Shown: positions 1 to 5,810, counted from the first letter of the stretch. The stretch: DNA of 6,990 nt from JABHQR01 sp043812455 (GCA_043812455.1 JBDRMB010000007.1:1-6990); one strand, 5' to 3'. Numbers and translations are program-made. The notes: generated from the letters alone by a model not told the origin.

Positions 1-17
1 TGCTCTGTCGGACAACT
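1..17 (+). repeat. Left terminal inverted repeat of the IS
   Basis: The sequence tgctctgtcggacaact matches the reverse complement of 1217-1233 without mismatch; identity stops at base 18. Because it starts at the first base of the window, the true outer end may lie to the left. Confidence 0.92.
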
Positions 18-84
18 CTTAACTGAATTTTTAATATCCTGATTATTTTCTCCACATTTAATTTAAAACTTCAAATCTTAGTAA

Positions 85-1011
85 TTAAAGAGAGTTTATT
101 CTCTTATTAGCGTATTTTTTCATACGCTCATAATTAATGAATTTTCTACCTGCCTCTTTGAGACAGTTTTCTTCTTTTTGACTTCTTACACATTCACCAA
201 ATGTTCGTTTGGTGGAGGAATTATATCCCTCAATATTCCATCTATGGCCATACTTAAATTTGTCACGCCAAGGATCATAACCACCTAATTTTTCCATTTC
301 ACGAACAGCTGTGTGCATTGGGTCAAGTCCTTTGTTTAATGCATTTTTTGGCATCTTGATTACTGGGGAAATCCTTTGTATTTCAAGAAGTTTGTATAAT
401 TCTTCCACATAATATGCCCCATCTCCTGCGAAATCTTCAATTTGAACATTTTGCAAATTAGCAAGATGTTTCTTTGCTAATTTGTAATCAGCACATTCTT
501 CCAGAGCAACTTGAACATCAAGAAGTTCTTTTGTAAAGCGATCTATAACAAGACTTACTTTTATCCATCCTCTTTTTACTTTCCATTTATGCCTGATATA
601 TTCTCCTCGATTTGAAAGTTTATTTCCTGTAACATCAACTGCGACACGATATTTCTTACTCTTGTCAATATCAAGAACAAGTTCTAATTTGTTTAAACGC
701 TCAATAATCGTGCTGTGGTCACAGACTTGTAAACGAGGGATGTAATATGACAACTTCCTCATTGCCCCTTCTAACTTTCTTGAATCAAGAAAGTTATACA
801 TTGGAGAAAGCCAGACAAACAAGCTGTCTGGGTATTCGTAAGGTCTTCCAACTTTGCTTTTATTCATAAAAGCAAGTTCTTTATTCCAATTTTCTAGAAA
901 GTCAAAATCAAAGAAGAATTCCCCTCTAATAATAAGCTCTTCATGATACACTTTCCAATTTCTTTTGTCCTTAAATTTTTTACCCCAGCGATTTATTTTT
1001 GGTTTTACCAT
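85..1011 (-). CDS. IS4/IS5-superfamily DDE transposase
   Basis: This 308-residue protein should catalyse cut-and-paste transposition of the surrounding element by an RNase H-fold DDE active site. The N-terminal third holds a GRPYEYP segment (55-61) and a basic/helical region with a likely DNA-binding helix-turn-helix around 98-110. The first catalytic Asp is D126 in VAVDVTG, the second D197 in AGDGAYY, and the Glu is E261. Around it the family signature Y-(2)-R-(3)-E-(6)-K is complete: Y254, R257, E261, K268. All three acidic residues and the full length are kept, with no internal stop, so it is probably functional. The ATG at 1011 lies 23 bases downstream of a TATA-like box (1042-1035, minus strand), which suits a leaderless transcript. 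It is divergent from the DUF2080-like gene, with a shared palindromic promoter between them. Exact IS subgroup is not assigned. Confidence 0.93.
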   Translation of the reverse strand: MVKPKINRWGKKFKDKRNWKVYHEELIIRGEFFFDFDFLENWNKELAFMNKSKVGRPYEYPDSLFVWLSPMYNFLDSRKLEGAMRKLSYYIPRLQVCDHSTIIERLNKLELVLDIDKSKKYRVAVDVTGNKLSNRGEYIRHKWKVKRGWIKVSLVIDRFTKELLDVQVALEECADYKLAKKHLANLQNVQIEDFAGDGAYYVEELYKLLEIQRISPVIKMPKNALNKGLDPMHTAVREMEKLGGYDPWRDKFKYGHRWNIEGYNSSTKRTFGECVRSQKEENCLKEAGRKFINYERMKKYANKRINSL

Positions 1012-1020
1012 AAATTAAAC

Positions 1021-1048
1021 GAAAGGTTTAAATATGTTTAAACCTTTC
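1021..1048. promoter_or_regulatory. Palindromic divergent core promoter of the IS
   Basis: Bases 1021-1032 (gaaaggtttaaa) and 1037-1048 are perfect inverted copies separated by tatg. Each half reads as a purine-rich BRE-like block followed by a TATA box: gaaagg plus tttaaata (1021-1034) on the plus strand, and gaaagg plus tttaaaca (1048-1035) on the minus strand. The plus-strand box ends 25 bases before the ATG at 1060 and the minus-strand box ends 23 bases before the transposase ATG at 1011, the spacing of leaderless archaeal genes on both sides. The two TATA boxes abut exactly, so the two promoters probably compete for TBP/TFB (inference). Confidence 0.7.
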
Positions 1049-1059
1049 TGTTTTTTACA

Positions 1060-1218
1060 ATGAAGAAAATAACAATTACAAAAAACAAATTACATCTTGA
1101 AGATGAAATTGAAGAGATTGCTGAAGGAGAAGTTAGAAAAATAGGGAATGGTGGAATGATTATGTCTTCAAAGAAATACATTGGGAAAAAAGTATATGTG
1201 TTAGTTAGGAAGGATTAG
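1060..1218 (+). CDS. DUF2080-like transposon-encoded small protein
   Basis: This 52-residue gene starts with ATG at 1060 and ends with TAG at 1216-1218. The protein has an acidic N-terminal half (LHLEDEIEEIAEGEV, about 11-25) followed by RKIGNGGMIMSSKKYIGKK (26-44) and a short beta-like end (VYVLV). The pattern V-x-K-x-GNG, then a Lys-rich GK-x-V-x-V end, matches what I know of the DUF2080 'putative transposon-encoded protein' family carried by archaeal insertion sequences; an AbrB-like beta fold and DNA binding are plausible but not shown. It is divergent from the transposase and has its own TATA box at 1027-1034, 25 bases before the ATG. A role in controlling transposition or aiding the transposase is inference. 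Its stop codon overlaps the right inverted repeat, so it belongs to the element. Confidence 0.78.
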   Translation: MKKITITKNKLHLEDEIEEIAEGEVRKIGNGGMIMSSKKYIGKKVYVLVRKD

Positions 1219-1233
1219 TTGTCCGACAGAGCA
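1217..1233 (-). repeat. Right terminal inverted repeat of the IS
   Basis: The sequence agttgtccgacagagca is the perfect inverted partner of bases 1-17. Its first two bases (1217-1218) are also the last two bases of the TAG stop of the small DUF2080-like gene. Confidence 0.92.
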
Positions 1234-1335
1234 GTGGAGAATATAAATAATTTAATCTAAAAACTTAATCTAAATTTTTTATCAAAAAGAAAGAGCTCGC
1301 ACTAGAAAAACCGCTAATTAAGACAAATACTAAAC
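1234..1335. other. Spacer between IS and small helical gene
   Basis: This AT-rich spacer has no gene that I can support. Two 10-base direct repeats (ttaatctaaa at 1252-1261 and 1265-1274) lie next to the IS end. Read on the minus strand, T5 runs at 1306-1310 and 1284-1288 lie downstream of the stop of the 61-codon gene and could act as an archaeal oligo-T terminator. Bases directly after 1233 would be one half of the IS target-site duplication. Confidence 0.4.
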
Positions 1336-1521
1336 TCAGTCATCTTTCTGCAAACCATTTAACTCTTCTAATAATCCACTCTTTTGAGCAGTAAGCTTCT
1401 CTAGTTCAATTTTTTTAAAGGGATTTATCTGCCTTCGATCGGCGTCCCATTGTAGCGGTCTGATTTTGCCTTCCAGTTCGGAAAGGACAGTTCGGATTTC
1501 CATAATCCTTTCATCAGACAT
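1336..1521 (-). CDS. Small hypothetical helical-hairpin protein
   Basis: I do not recognise this 61-residue protein. It is predicted from composition to form two amphipathic helices: about 3-20 (RIMEIRTVLSELEGKI) and 37-58 (KIELEKLTAQKSGLLEELNG), joined by a Pro/Arg-containing linker (DADRRQINPFKK), so a short antiparallel coiled coil is likely. No signal peptide, membrane segment or metal-binding motif is seen. The evidence for a real gene is mainly upstream: a TATA-like box tttatatt (1552-1545, minus strand), preceded by a purine-rich aaaagg block, ends 23 bases before the ATG, giving a typical leaderless archaeal promoter. It is divergent from the OB-fold gene at 1626. Its function is unknown; helical hairpins of this size occur in many unrelated small proteins. 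Confidence 0.6.
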   Translation of the reverse strand: MSDERIMEIRTVLSELEGKIRPLQWDADRRQINPFKKIELEKLTAQKSGLLEELNGLQKDD

Positions 1522-1544
1522 AATAAGAAGGTTGTGAGAGAGTC

Positions 1545-1552
1545 AATATAAA
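1545..1552 (-). promoter_or_regulatory. TATA box of the small helical gene
   Basis: On the minus strand the sequence reads aaaaggtttatatt, a BRE-like purine block followed by a TATA box that ends 23 bases before the ATG at 1521. The same octamer tttatatt stands before the AlaX gene. Confidence 0.6.
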
Positions 1553-1594
1553 CCTTTTGTACTAAAAACATATATTTTCATAATACAATAAACT

Positions 1595-1602
1595 ATTAAA
1601 TA
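1595..1602 (+). promoter_or_regulatory. TATA box of the OB-fold gene
   Basis: The octamer attaaata ends 23 bases before the ATG at 1626, the expected position for a leaderless transcript; no Shine-Dalgarno sequence is present before that ATG. The surrounding stretch is very AT-rich, so the exact box is uncertain. Confidence 0.5.
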
Positions 1603-1625
1603 ATAATACTATAAGTAAAAAGTTA

Positions 1626-1985
1626 ATGAAACAGTTAAGTGAAAAACAATTACTTAAGATTTCTATAGCAGCAAGTGTCATTGGTTTGCTTCTGTTATTC
1701 TTTTACACACAAGAGATTAAGTTAACTCCACAAGGTAAATTTGATGAAATGAAAGTTGAAGAAGAAGTTTTTGTGCAAGGCAGAGTTGGTAAAGTCACTC
1801 AAAACGATGATATCGCGTTTGTAGATGTGGAAAATCAGAAAACTGAAATGACTAAAGTCATTTTGTTTAAAAATTATGATGTCTGGTTAAAGCAAGGAGA
1901 CTTTGTTGAAGTTACTGGCACTGTTGAAGAATACGAAGGTGAGATGGAGATTATCGCTAACAAAGTTGTTGTTAAAGGGCGGTAG
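1626..1985 (+). CDS. Membrane-anchored OB-fold protein
   Basis: This 119-residue protein has a short basic N-terminus (K2, K7, K11), a single hydrophobic segment at about 12-27 (ISIAASVIGLLLLFFY), and a compact C-terminal beta domain from about 45 to 118. That domain reads like an OB fold of the tRNA_anti/nucleic-acid-binding type: VFVQGRVGKV opens it, KVILFKNYDV sits in the middle, and GDFVEVTGTVEEYEGEMEIIANKV is the characteristic closing strand pattern. The positive-inside rule would put the OB domain outside the membrane. Whether it binds nucleic acid, sugar or a protein cannot be told. It uses a leaderless start at 1626 and converges with the purA-like gene, with only 15 bases between the two stop codons. 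Confidence 0.8.
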   Translation: MKQLSEKQLLKISIAASVIGLLLLFFYTQEIKLTPQGKFDEMKVEEEVFVQGRVGKVTQNDDIAFVDVENQKTEMTKVILFKNYDVWLKQGDFVEVTGTVEEYEGEMEIIANKVVVKGR

Positions 1986-1993
1986 AAACCGCC
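1978..1993. terminator. GC-rich hairpin between convergent genes
   Basis: ggcggt (1978-1983) and accgcc (1988-1993) form a perfect 6-bp GC-rich stem with the loop agaa. It straddles the stop codon of the OB-fold gene (1983-1985) and lies just beyond the stop of the purA-like gene (2001). It could mark the 3' ends of both convergent transcripts. No T-run follows it, so terminator function is weakly supported. Confidence 0.35.
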
Positions 1994-2000
1994 AATAACT

Positions 2001-3602
2001 CTAACCCCTCACAACCAAATCATATTTTCCGGTTCCAATGGAAGCCATTGGAATATCTAACCACTTTCCAGTTTTCTCAAACAATTCCCATTGCAAAAAC
2101 TCAAGTGAATCACGCAAACCTTCTGGTAAATCATTAATCGTTTTTGTACCATTTAAACTATGATAAAATCCTGAAAATTCTATTGGATCAGTTGGTTTAA
2201 CTTTATACAGATCACAACCTCTGCTATGATTAACATCATAATCATAGTCCCTATAAACCATAAATCTGTCCATACCTTCTATAACATCCAATTTACTTGG
2301 AAGAAGTGCAGTTAGATTATTAACCACAGCGCCATAAATAATTTTCTGCATGTTTTGCCACGCAATTCTTCTTGGTCTTTTACTTCCACCACCATATTCT
2401 CCGCCAGCTAATCTAACACTAATTCCAACTAATAGTTCATTTCTATCGTTCATCAATTCTTTAATTAGTGGATGATGATGATCATACTTTACTTTTCCGT
2501 CAACAATTTTGTAAGGTATTCCAAACATTTCAAGTTCATCAACAACTTGATTGGCCCAACTACCATCATTTAATCTTGCTTCACACCATTCCTCAGAAGC
2601 TTTACCACCAATCTCTGTAGGTAAAGGACCTCCACCAACTCTTCCATTGTAAGGCCACCTCTGGACACCAAACCTTTCTTGAACTTGTGAATCACAAAGA
2701 CCAGCACCTGCAGCAATACCGTTAGCAGTTGCACTTGACGATGTTACCCAAGGATAAGTTCCATAATCAATACTTAACCCAGTACCCTGGCCATGAGTTA
2801 AAAGAATTTTTTTACCTTCACGATAAAGACACTGTGCTTCTCGGTTAGTATTTGTCACATAAGGTCTTAGTCTATTCGCAGAAGGCTTTATTTCTGCAAT
2901 AATCCGATCAATATCAACTCTGTTGAAAGGACCCATTGCTTCCCTTAGTGTATCTCTTAAGGATTTAGGATTAAGCAAATCGTTAACTCTAAGTTTTTTA
3001 ATTGCATTAACTGCTCTTTTGGCAGCAACAGCAACATTAACTCTTTCATAATGTGCTTTAGCCTTTTCTAATCGACATCTCAAAACATCTTCGTCATACA
3101 AATCTCCAACTTTAATTCCAATCCGTGCAGTTAAATCTGCATAACACGGACCGATACCATTTCCAGTAGTGCCAATCCCACCATTTGCCATGTCCATGTC
3201 ACCACTATCTGCTACACGATGATAAGGCATGATAACACCAGCATCTTCACTGATCAATAAATTGTTACAAGAAATTCCATTATGTTCCAAAGTTTCAACT
3301 TCGTCCTCAAGCATTCCTGAATTTACAGCCATACCCCTACCCATGATTGTAATATGTCCATCAGAATCATGCTCAACACTTGCAGGAATTTGGCGAAAAA
3401 CAATACCATTAGATTCACCAGCAGAATTAGGTCCGCCTGTGCCCCTGATAGTAACATCACAATGTTCAGAAATTATTCCTGCAAATCTACTTTTACAATT
3501 ATCTCCTTCACTTAGGTCTATAAGTGCTTTAACTTGCGCTTCCCCGTACCGTCCTTCAGTAAATAACTTTCTAGTTTCTTCTTGAACATAATCATCAATC
3601 AT
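2001..3602 (-). CDS. purA: Adenylosuccinate synthetase-like protein (divergent, enlarged)
   Basis: Family members join aspartate to IMP using GTP, making adenylosuccinate on the way to AMP. At 533 residues this protein exceeds the usual ~430 (bacterial) and ~340 (many archaeal). Recognised segments: GDNCKSR (33-39) at the GDEGKGK loop, with catalytic Asp as D34 and Lys as K37; GGPNSAGES (56-64) at GGHNAGHT; GTTGNGIGP (144-152) with Arg at R160 for IMP; GQGTGLSID (271-279) and GTYPWVTSSS (281-290); RVGGGPLPTE (321-330); SKRPRR (407-412); SKLD (436-439) for guanine. Odd points: the catalytic His (E. coli H41) is replaced by E63 after a one-residue insertion, three of the seven loop positions differ in a way that removes both glycines, and the final STGPxR motif is SIGTGKYD. 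The ATG at 3602 follows GGGGG at 3617-3613. It is last in the purN-purC-purA-like operon. Family certain; reaction uncertain. Confidence 0.87.
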   Translation of the reverse strand: MIDDYVQEETRKLFTEGRYGEAQVKALIDLSEGDNCKSRFAGIISEHCDVTIRGTGGPNSAGESNGIVFRQIPASVEHDSDGHITIMGRGMAVNSGMLEDEVETLEHNGISCNNLLISEDAGVIMPYHRVADSGDMDMANGGIGTTGNGIGPCYADLTARIGIKVGDLYDEDVLRCRLEKAKAHYERVNVAVAAKRAVNAIKKLRVNDLLNPKSLRDTLREAMGPFNRVDIDRIIAEIKPSANRLRPYVTNTNREAQCLYREGKKILLTHGQGTGLSIDYGTYPWVTSSSATANGIAAGAGLCDSQVQERFGVQRWPYNGRVGGGPLPTEIGGKASEEWCEARLNDGSWANQVVDELEMFGIPYKIVDGKVKYDHHHPLIKELMNDRNELLVGISVRLAGGEYGGGSKRPRRIAWQNMQKIIYGAVVNNLTALLPSKLDVIEGMDRFMVYRDYDYDVNHSRGCDLYKVKPTDPIEFSGFYHSLNGTKTINDLPEGLRDSLEFLQWELFEKTGKWLDIPMASIGTGKYDLVVRG

Positions 3603-3612
3603 TTAATCATCG

Positions 3613-3617
3613 CCCCC
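3613..3617 (-). promoter_or_regulatory. Ribosome binding site of the purA-like gene
   Basis: On the minus strand GGGGG(CGATGA) lies 10 bases before the ATG at 3602, in the 17-base gap after the purC-like stop (3622-3624). It is a moderate Shine-Dalgarno match and supports translation of this start from a polycistronic message. Confidence 0.45.
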
Positions 3618-3621
3618 ATCT

Positions 3622-4896
3622 TCACTTCTCCCTCACTATTCTGCTTGCGTAAGGTGCAAATTCCGGCACCCAAGATTCTAGCGGTTGAGTTTCAAACACC
3701 TGTGTTCCTAAAATTCTGTTAGTAACTTCAGCAACTGCATACGACATCAATTGACAAGACTCTTCTGCAACTGCCTGAAGGTCAATTCCTCGTTGTTGCA
3801 AAATAGCAGGCATGTAACCTTTCCATTGACCAACATCACCAGCCCTATTAGCTTTCCTTTTGGCTTCATCAATACAATCATAAATTCCTTCTCGCCTAAA
3901 GATTGCTCTTTGAATTTCTTTGTTAGAAGGTATTGCAATTTCTTTTCCTTCAAATGTTGTAACAATCATTAACCTGTTTTCATCAGGAGTGCATGCAAAG
4001 TCAGTTACTATAGGCATACCATTATAAGCCACACATTCTGCCTTCCCGTCGATGTTCAATAAACCACACTCTGCAGCATAATCTATCTGCGCTTGTACTA
4101 ATTCAGGGAACATATCTTCTTTCCAGAGATCATAACCACCATCACTTAATCCACTAAGTCTTCGAGCTTCTGCTTCACCTATATCACGATCACCAGCTTC
4201 TTCAAATTTAGTAGTAGTATCATAAACTGGATTTTTTAATACAAAACCAGGATTAGGAATGATAGTTCCTAAACCAGACTTACTTAACAATTCTTTCAAC
4301 CTAGGAAATATATCTAAACTTTCCCTTGCTACCATTGTCCGAATCAAATCTAGTCCTTCAACCGTTTCTTCAAATGTTGCTAATCCTTCATACATCCTAC
4401 CCATTTGCATAGATCCAAAAATTTTCTTAAATGTTGAAGAACCTAGCGGAAAACCGTTTCTAAAAATAGATTCCACATCTGCGACACCGCAACGTAACTC
4501 CCCTGAAGATAAAGCTGCTCGATATTTTGCAAGATCTCCACCACTAAAACTTTCTGGAGTATGCGCTAATCTCATAACAACTATGTTAGATAATTCCCCT
4601 CTGTCAAGAAGTTTTTGAGTATCTGTAATCACACCATCATGGTCCATCATCCCTAAATAACAAGTATGAATATCAGGATGATTATCTGCTAGCCATTCAA
4701 AGAAACTTCCAACATTCATTGCTAAAGCTTCTGCTTTATTTTCAATTTCAACTGGAGGAATTAGTTCTTTCAGGTCTCCTACTGAAAATCTGCCGCTGAC
4801 CTGCCAAGCACCAACACCAAAATTATCAACTTCAGGTGGCAAATATAATTTTCCCGCTAAAGAATCATCTTTGATTAATGTTTTAACACTTCCCAT
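3622..4896 (-). CDS. purC: SAICAR synthetase-like protein (enlarged PurC homolog)
   Basis: The family condenses CAIR with aspartate using ATP to give SAICAR. The match rests on several ordered segments: GRFSVGDL (35-42) at the DRxSAFD motif; FFEWLADNHPD (65-75) at the FWFExLADxxPNH segment; NGFPLGSSTFKK (147-158) at RGYLTGSGWKEY; NPVYDTTTKFE (222-232) at the highly conserved EPIFTPTTKAE; and GLLNIDGKAE (278-287) with VTDFACTPDENRL (297-309) at DxKxEFG and DExxSPDxSRL. At 424 residues it is well above the usual 240-300: about 60 extra residues sit between GSSTFKK and NPVYDTTTK, and roughly 115 follow the SPDxSR-like motif. The first motif has Gly for the usual Asp, and the usual DE pair is D299-F300. 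It starts 4 bases after the purN-like stop, with GGAGG at 4910-4906. Family assignment good; substrate uncertain. Confidence 0.8.
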   Translation of the reverse strand: MGSVKTLIKDDSLAGKLYLPPEVDNFGVGAWQVSGRFSVGDLKELIPPVEIENKAEALAMNVGSFFEWLADNHPDIHTCYLGMMDHDGVITDTQKLLDRGELSNIVVMRLAHTPESFSGGDLAKYRAALSSGELRCGVADVESIFRNGFPLGSSTFKKIFGSMQMGRMYEGLATFEETVEGLDLIRTMVARESLDIFPRLKELLSKSGLGTIIPNPGFVLKNPVYDTTTKFEEAGDRDIGEAEARRLSGLSDGGYDLWKEDMFPELVQAQIDYAAECGLLNIDGKAECVAYNGMPIVTDFACTPDENRLMIVTTFEGKEIAIPSNKEIQRAIFRREGIYDCIDEAKRKANRAGDVGQWKGYMPAILQQRGIDLQAVAEESCQLMSYAVAEVTNRILGTQVFETQPLESWVPEFAPYASRIVREK

Positions 4897-4900
4897 TTTA

Positions 4901-5704
4901 TTAGTCCTCCAATCTTAAACCGTTCGGAATATGCATTCCATCAAAATATAAATTACCGTCATCATCCTGAGCATACCTGCCTTCTGCTAGATGTAACAAC
5001 GTCCGTGGAAAAATTACCCAATCTCCTGCCACTTTCAACCGTTCTTGATTTGCATCAGAAACATTTGCAACTGACTCTCTATCTTCAGGATTCCACAGTT
5101 CAGGAAGTTCAACTTCTACAGGCCGAGAGGCCATCAACAATCGCCCACCATCAACTTCTTCTTCAATTATGTGCATTGAGGATCGCAAATATTTTTCACC
5201 GGCAAGAATCGCATCTCTTACAGCATCATCTCCACGATATTTTCGTTCGCCTGCATCATTTAAGATAGATAGGTCTGCAGGATGGACATTAACACTAAGA
5301 TATTCATTAAACAAGACTTCTGTCATTGCTGCCATATAACCTCCTGCAGCAATCACTTGAGCATGCAAAGGGACTAACAAATTACTGGTGATCTGGTCAT
5401 ACTCTGCTCTAACTTCCATATCACCAAATGGTTTTTTGCTTTTTGCATAAAACCCCCCAATACCATGAAAAATTACTGGTATGCCAAAACGGGAACCTAT
5501 TTCAGGAGCTCTACTTTTCCAGCGGTCACTAAAAATTCCTACCATCTTATAAGGTGAAACACCTCTTTCTTTCTCTAATTTTCTTTCAGCTTCAAGAATT
5601 TTAACTAAGTTAGAGCCGCTGCTGGACATAAAACCGACTACTCGCATCTGACCTTCGTTCGGATTATATAACTTAGTAAGACCTATTTCAGACAAATTAA
5701 TCAC
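4901..5704 (-). CDS. purN: GAR transformylase-like formyltransferase (PurN family)
   Basis: PurN proteins transfer a formyl group from 10-formyl-tetrahydrofolate to the amine of GAR. Here the formyltransferase fold is clear: SSSGSNLVKIL (27-37) at the SGxGSNL phosphate-binding motif, SVNVHPADLS (137-146) with N139 and H141 at the catalytic N-x-H-P, KYRGDDAVRDAILAGE (155-170) at the KYPGxHxxxxALxxG segment, and EEEVDGG (181-187) with D185 as the catalytic Asp. All three catalytic residues are kept. At 267 residues it is longer than the usual ~210, with an insertion around 80-105 and a C-terminal tail. The first possible start is GTG at 5704, but M20 (ATG at 5647) aligns with the usual PurN N-terminus and has GAAGGTCAG just before it, so the real start may be 5647. 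First gene of the operon. Confidence 0.85.
   Translation of the reverse strand: MINLSEIGLTKLYNPNEGQMRVVGFMSSSGSNLVKILEAERKLEKERGVSPYKMVGIFSDRWKSRAPEIGSRFGIPVIFHGIGGFYAKSKKPFGDMEVRAEYDQITSNLLVPLHAQVIAAGGYMAAMTEVLFNEYLSVNVHPADLSILNDAGERKYRGDDAVRDAILAGEKYLRSSMHIIEEEVDGGRLLMASRPVEVELPELWNPEDRESVANVSDANQERLKVAGDWVIFPRTLLHLAEGRYAQDDDGNLYFDGMHIPNGLRLED
4906..4910 (-). promoter_or_regulatory. Ribosome binding site of the purC-like gene
   Basis: GGAGG on the minus strand lies inside the last codons of the purN-like gene, 9 bases before the ATG at 4896. This is a strong Shine-Dalgarno match, fixes the start, and shows that the two genes share a transcript. Confidence 0.75.
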
Positions 5705-5711
5705 CCCATCC

Positions 5712-5721
5712 TATAAATATT
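5712..5721 (-). promoter_or_regulatory. Candidate TATA box for the purine-like operon
   Basis: On the minus strand aatatttata (5721-5712) is a TATA-like sequence. A start of transcription about 25 bases downstream would fall near 5690, after the GTG at 5704 and before the ATG at 5647, which favours the later translation start. A second AT-rich candidate, tttttaaa at 5760-5753, would suit the GTG instead. Neither is certain. Confidence 0.35.
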
Positions 5722-5804
5722 AAATTTTAACTAAGAAAACTAAACAACAATCATTTAAAAACAATTAACAACCTAGAAAATATATCCTTAATTGTATATT
5801 TTAG

Positions 5805-5810
5805 AAAAAA
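5805..5810 (-). terminator. Oligo-T terminator candidate after alaX
   Basis: A run of six T on the minus strand begins two bases after the alaX stop codon (5814-5812) with no hairpin before it. Oligo-T tracts are the usual archaeal termination signal. If used, it separates alaX from the purine-like operon that follows 100 bases later. Confidence 0.35.

Larger units (their letters stand above)
1..1233. mobile_element. IS4/IS5-type insertion sequence with accessory DUF2080-like gene
   Basis: The first 17 bases (1-17) are the exact reverse complement of 1217-1233, giving perfect terminal inverted repeats. Between them lie a full-length DDE transposase on the minus strand (85-1011) and a 52-codon gene on the plus strand (1060-1218). 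The element therefore appears complete and about 1.23 kb long, although the left end coincides with the window edge, so the repeat could extend further out and the target-site duplication cannot be tested. The elements are packed tightly: the stop codon of the small gene overlaps the right inverted repeat by two bases. Both genes look intact, so the copy may be recent or active (inference). Confidence 0.9.

Noticed and set aside
88..105. Hairpin aagaga/tctctt at the 3' end of the transposase gene
   Set aside because: Only 6 AT-rich base pairs with no T-run after it; too weak to call a terminator.
1252..1274. Tandem-like direct repeats ttaatctaaa beside the IS
   Set aside because: Both copies lie on the same side of the element, so they are not a target-site duplication; in such AT-rich DNA a 10-base repeat is weak evidence.
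3480..3560. Alignment of YGEAQVKALID (residues 19-29) with the GDEGKGK loop
   Set aside because: It would lose every catalytic residue; shifting to GDNCKSR at 33-39 gives a gapless match up to the GGPN segment with Asp and Lys kept, so the second alignment was used.
3229..3585. Plus-strand open frame of 118 codons over the purA-like gene, and similar ones at 4259-4618, 5005-5268, 5869-6051 and 6275-6496
   Set aside because: They lie antisense to genes with clear conserved motifs and show no protein-like features, promoters or ribosome sites of their own.
2001..3602. PurZ (diaminopurine pathway) identity for the PurA-like gene
   Set aside because: PurZ replaces the catalytic Asp with Ser/Thr and is much shorter; here the Asp is kept at D34, and no companion genes of that pathway or phage genes are present.
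3599..3619. Six-codon frame ATG GGG GCG ATG ATT AAA TGA overlapping the purA-like start
   Set aside because: Its stop overlaps the ATG at 3602, which might suggest translational coupling, but so short a frame arises easily by chance and the GGGGG site serves the main start.
3747..3965. Minus-strand 72-codon frame inside the purC-like gene
   Set aside because: It is an out-of-frame shadow of a region carrying the C-terminal part of the PurC-like protein; no ribosome site.
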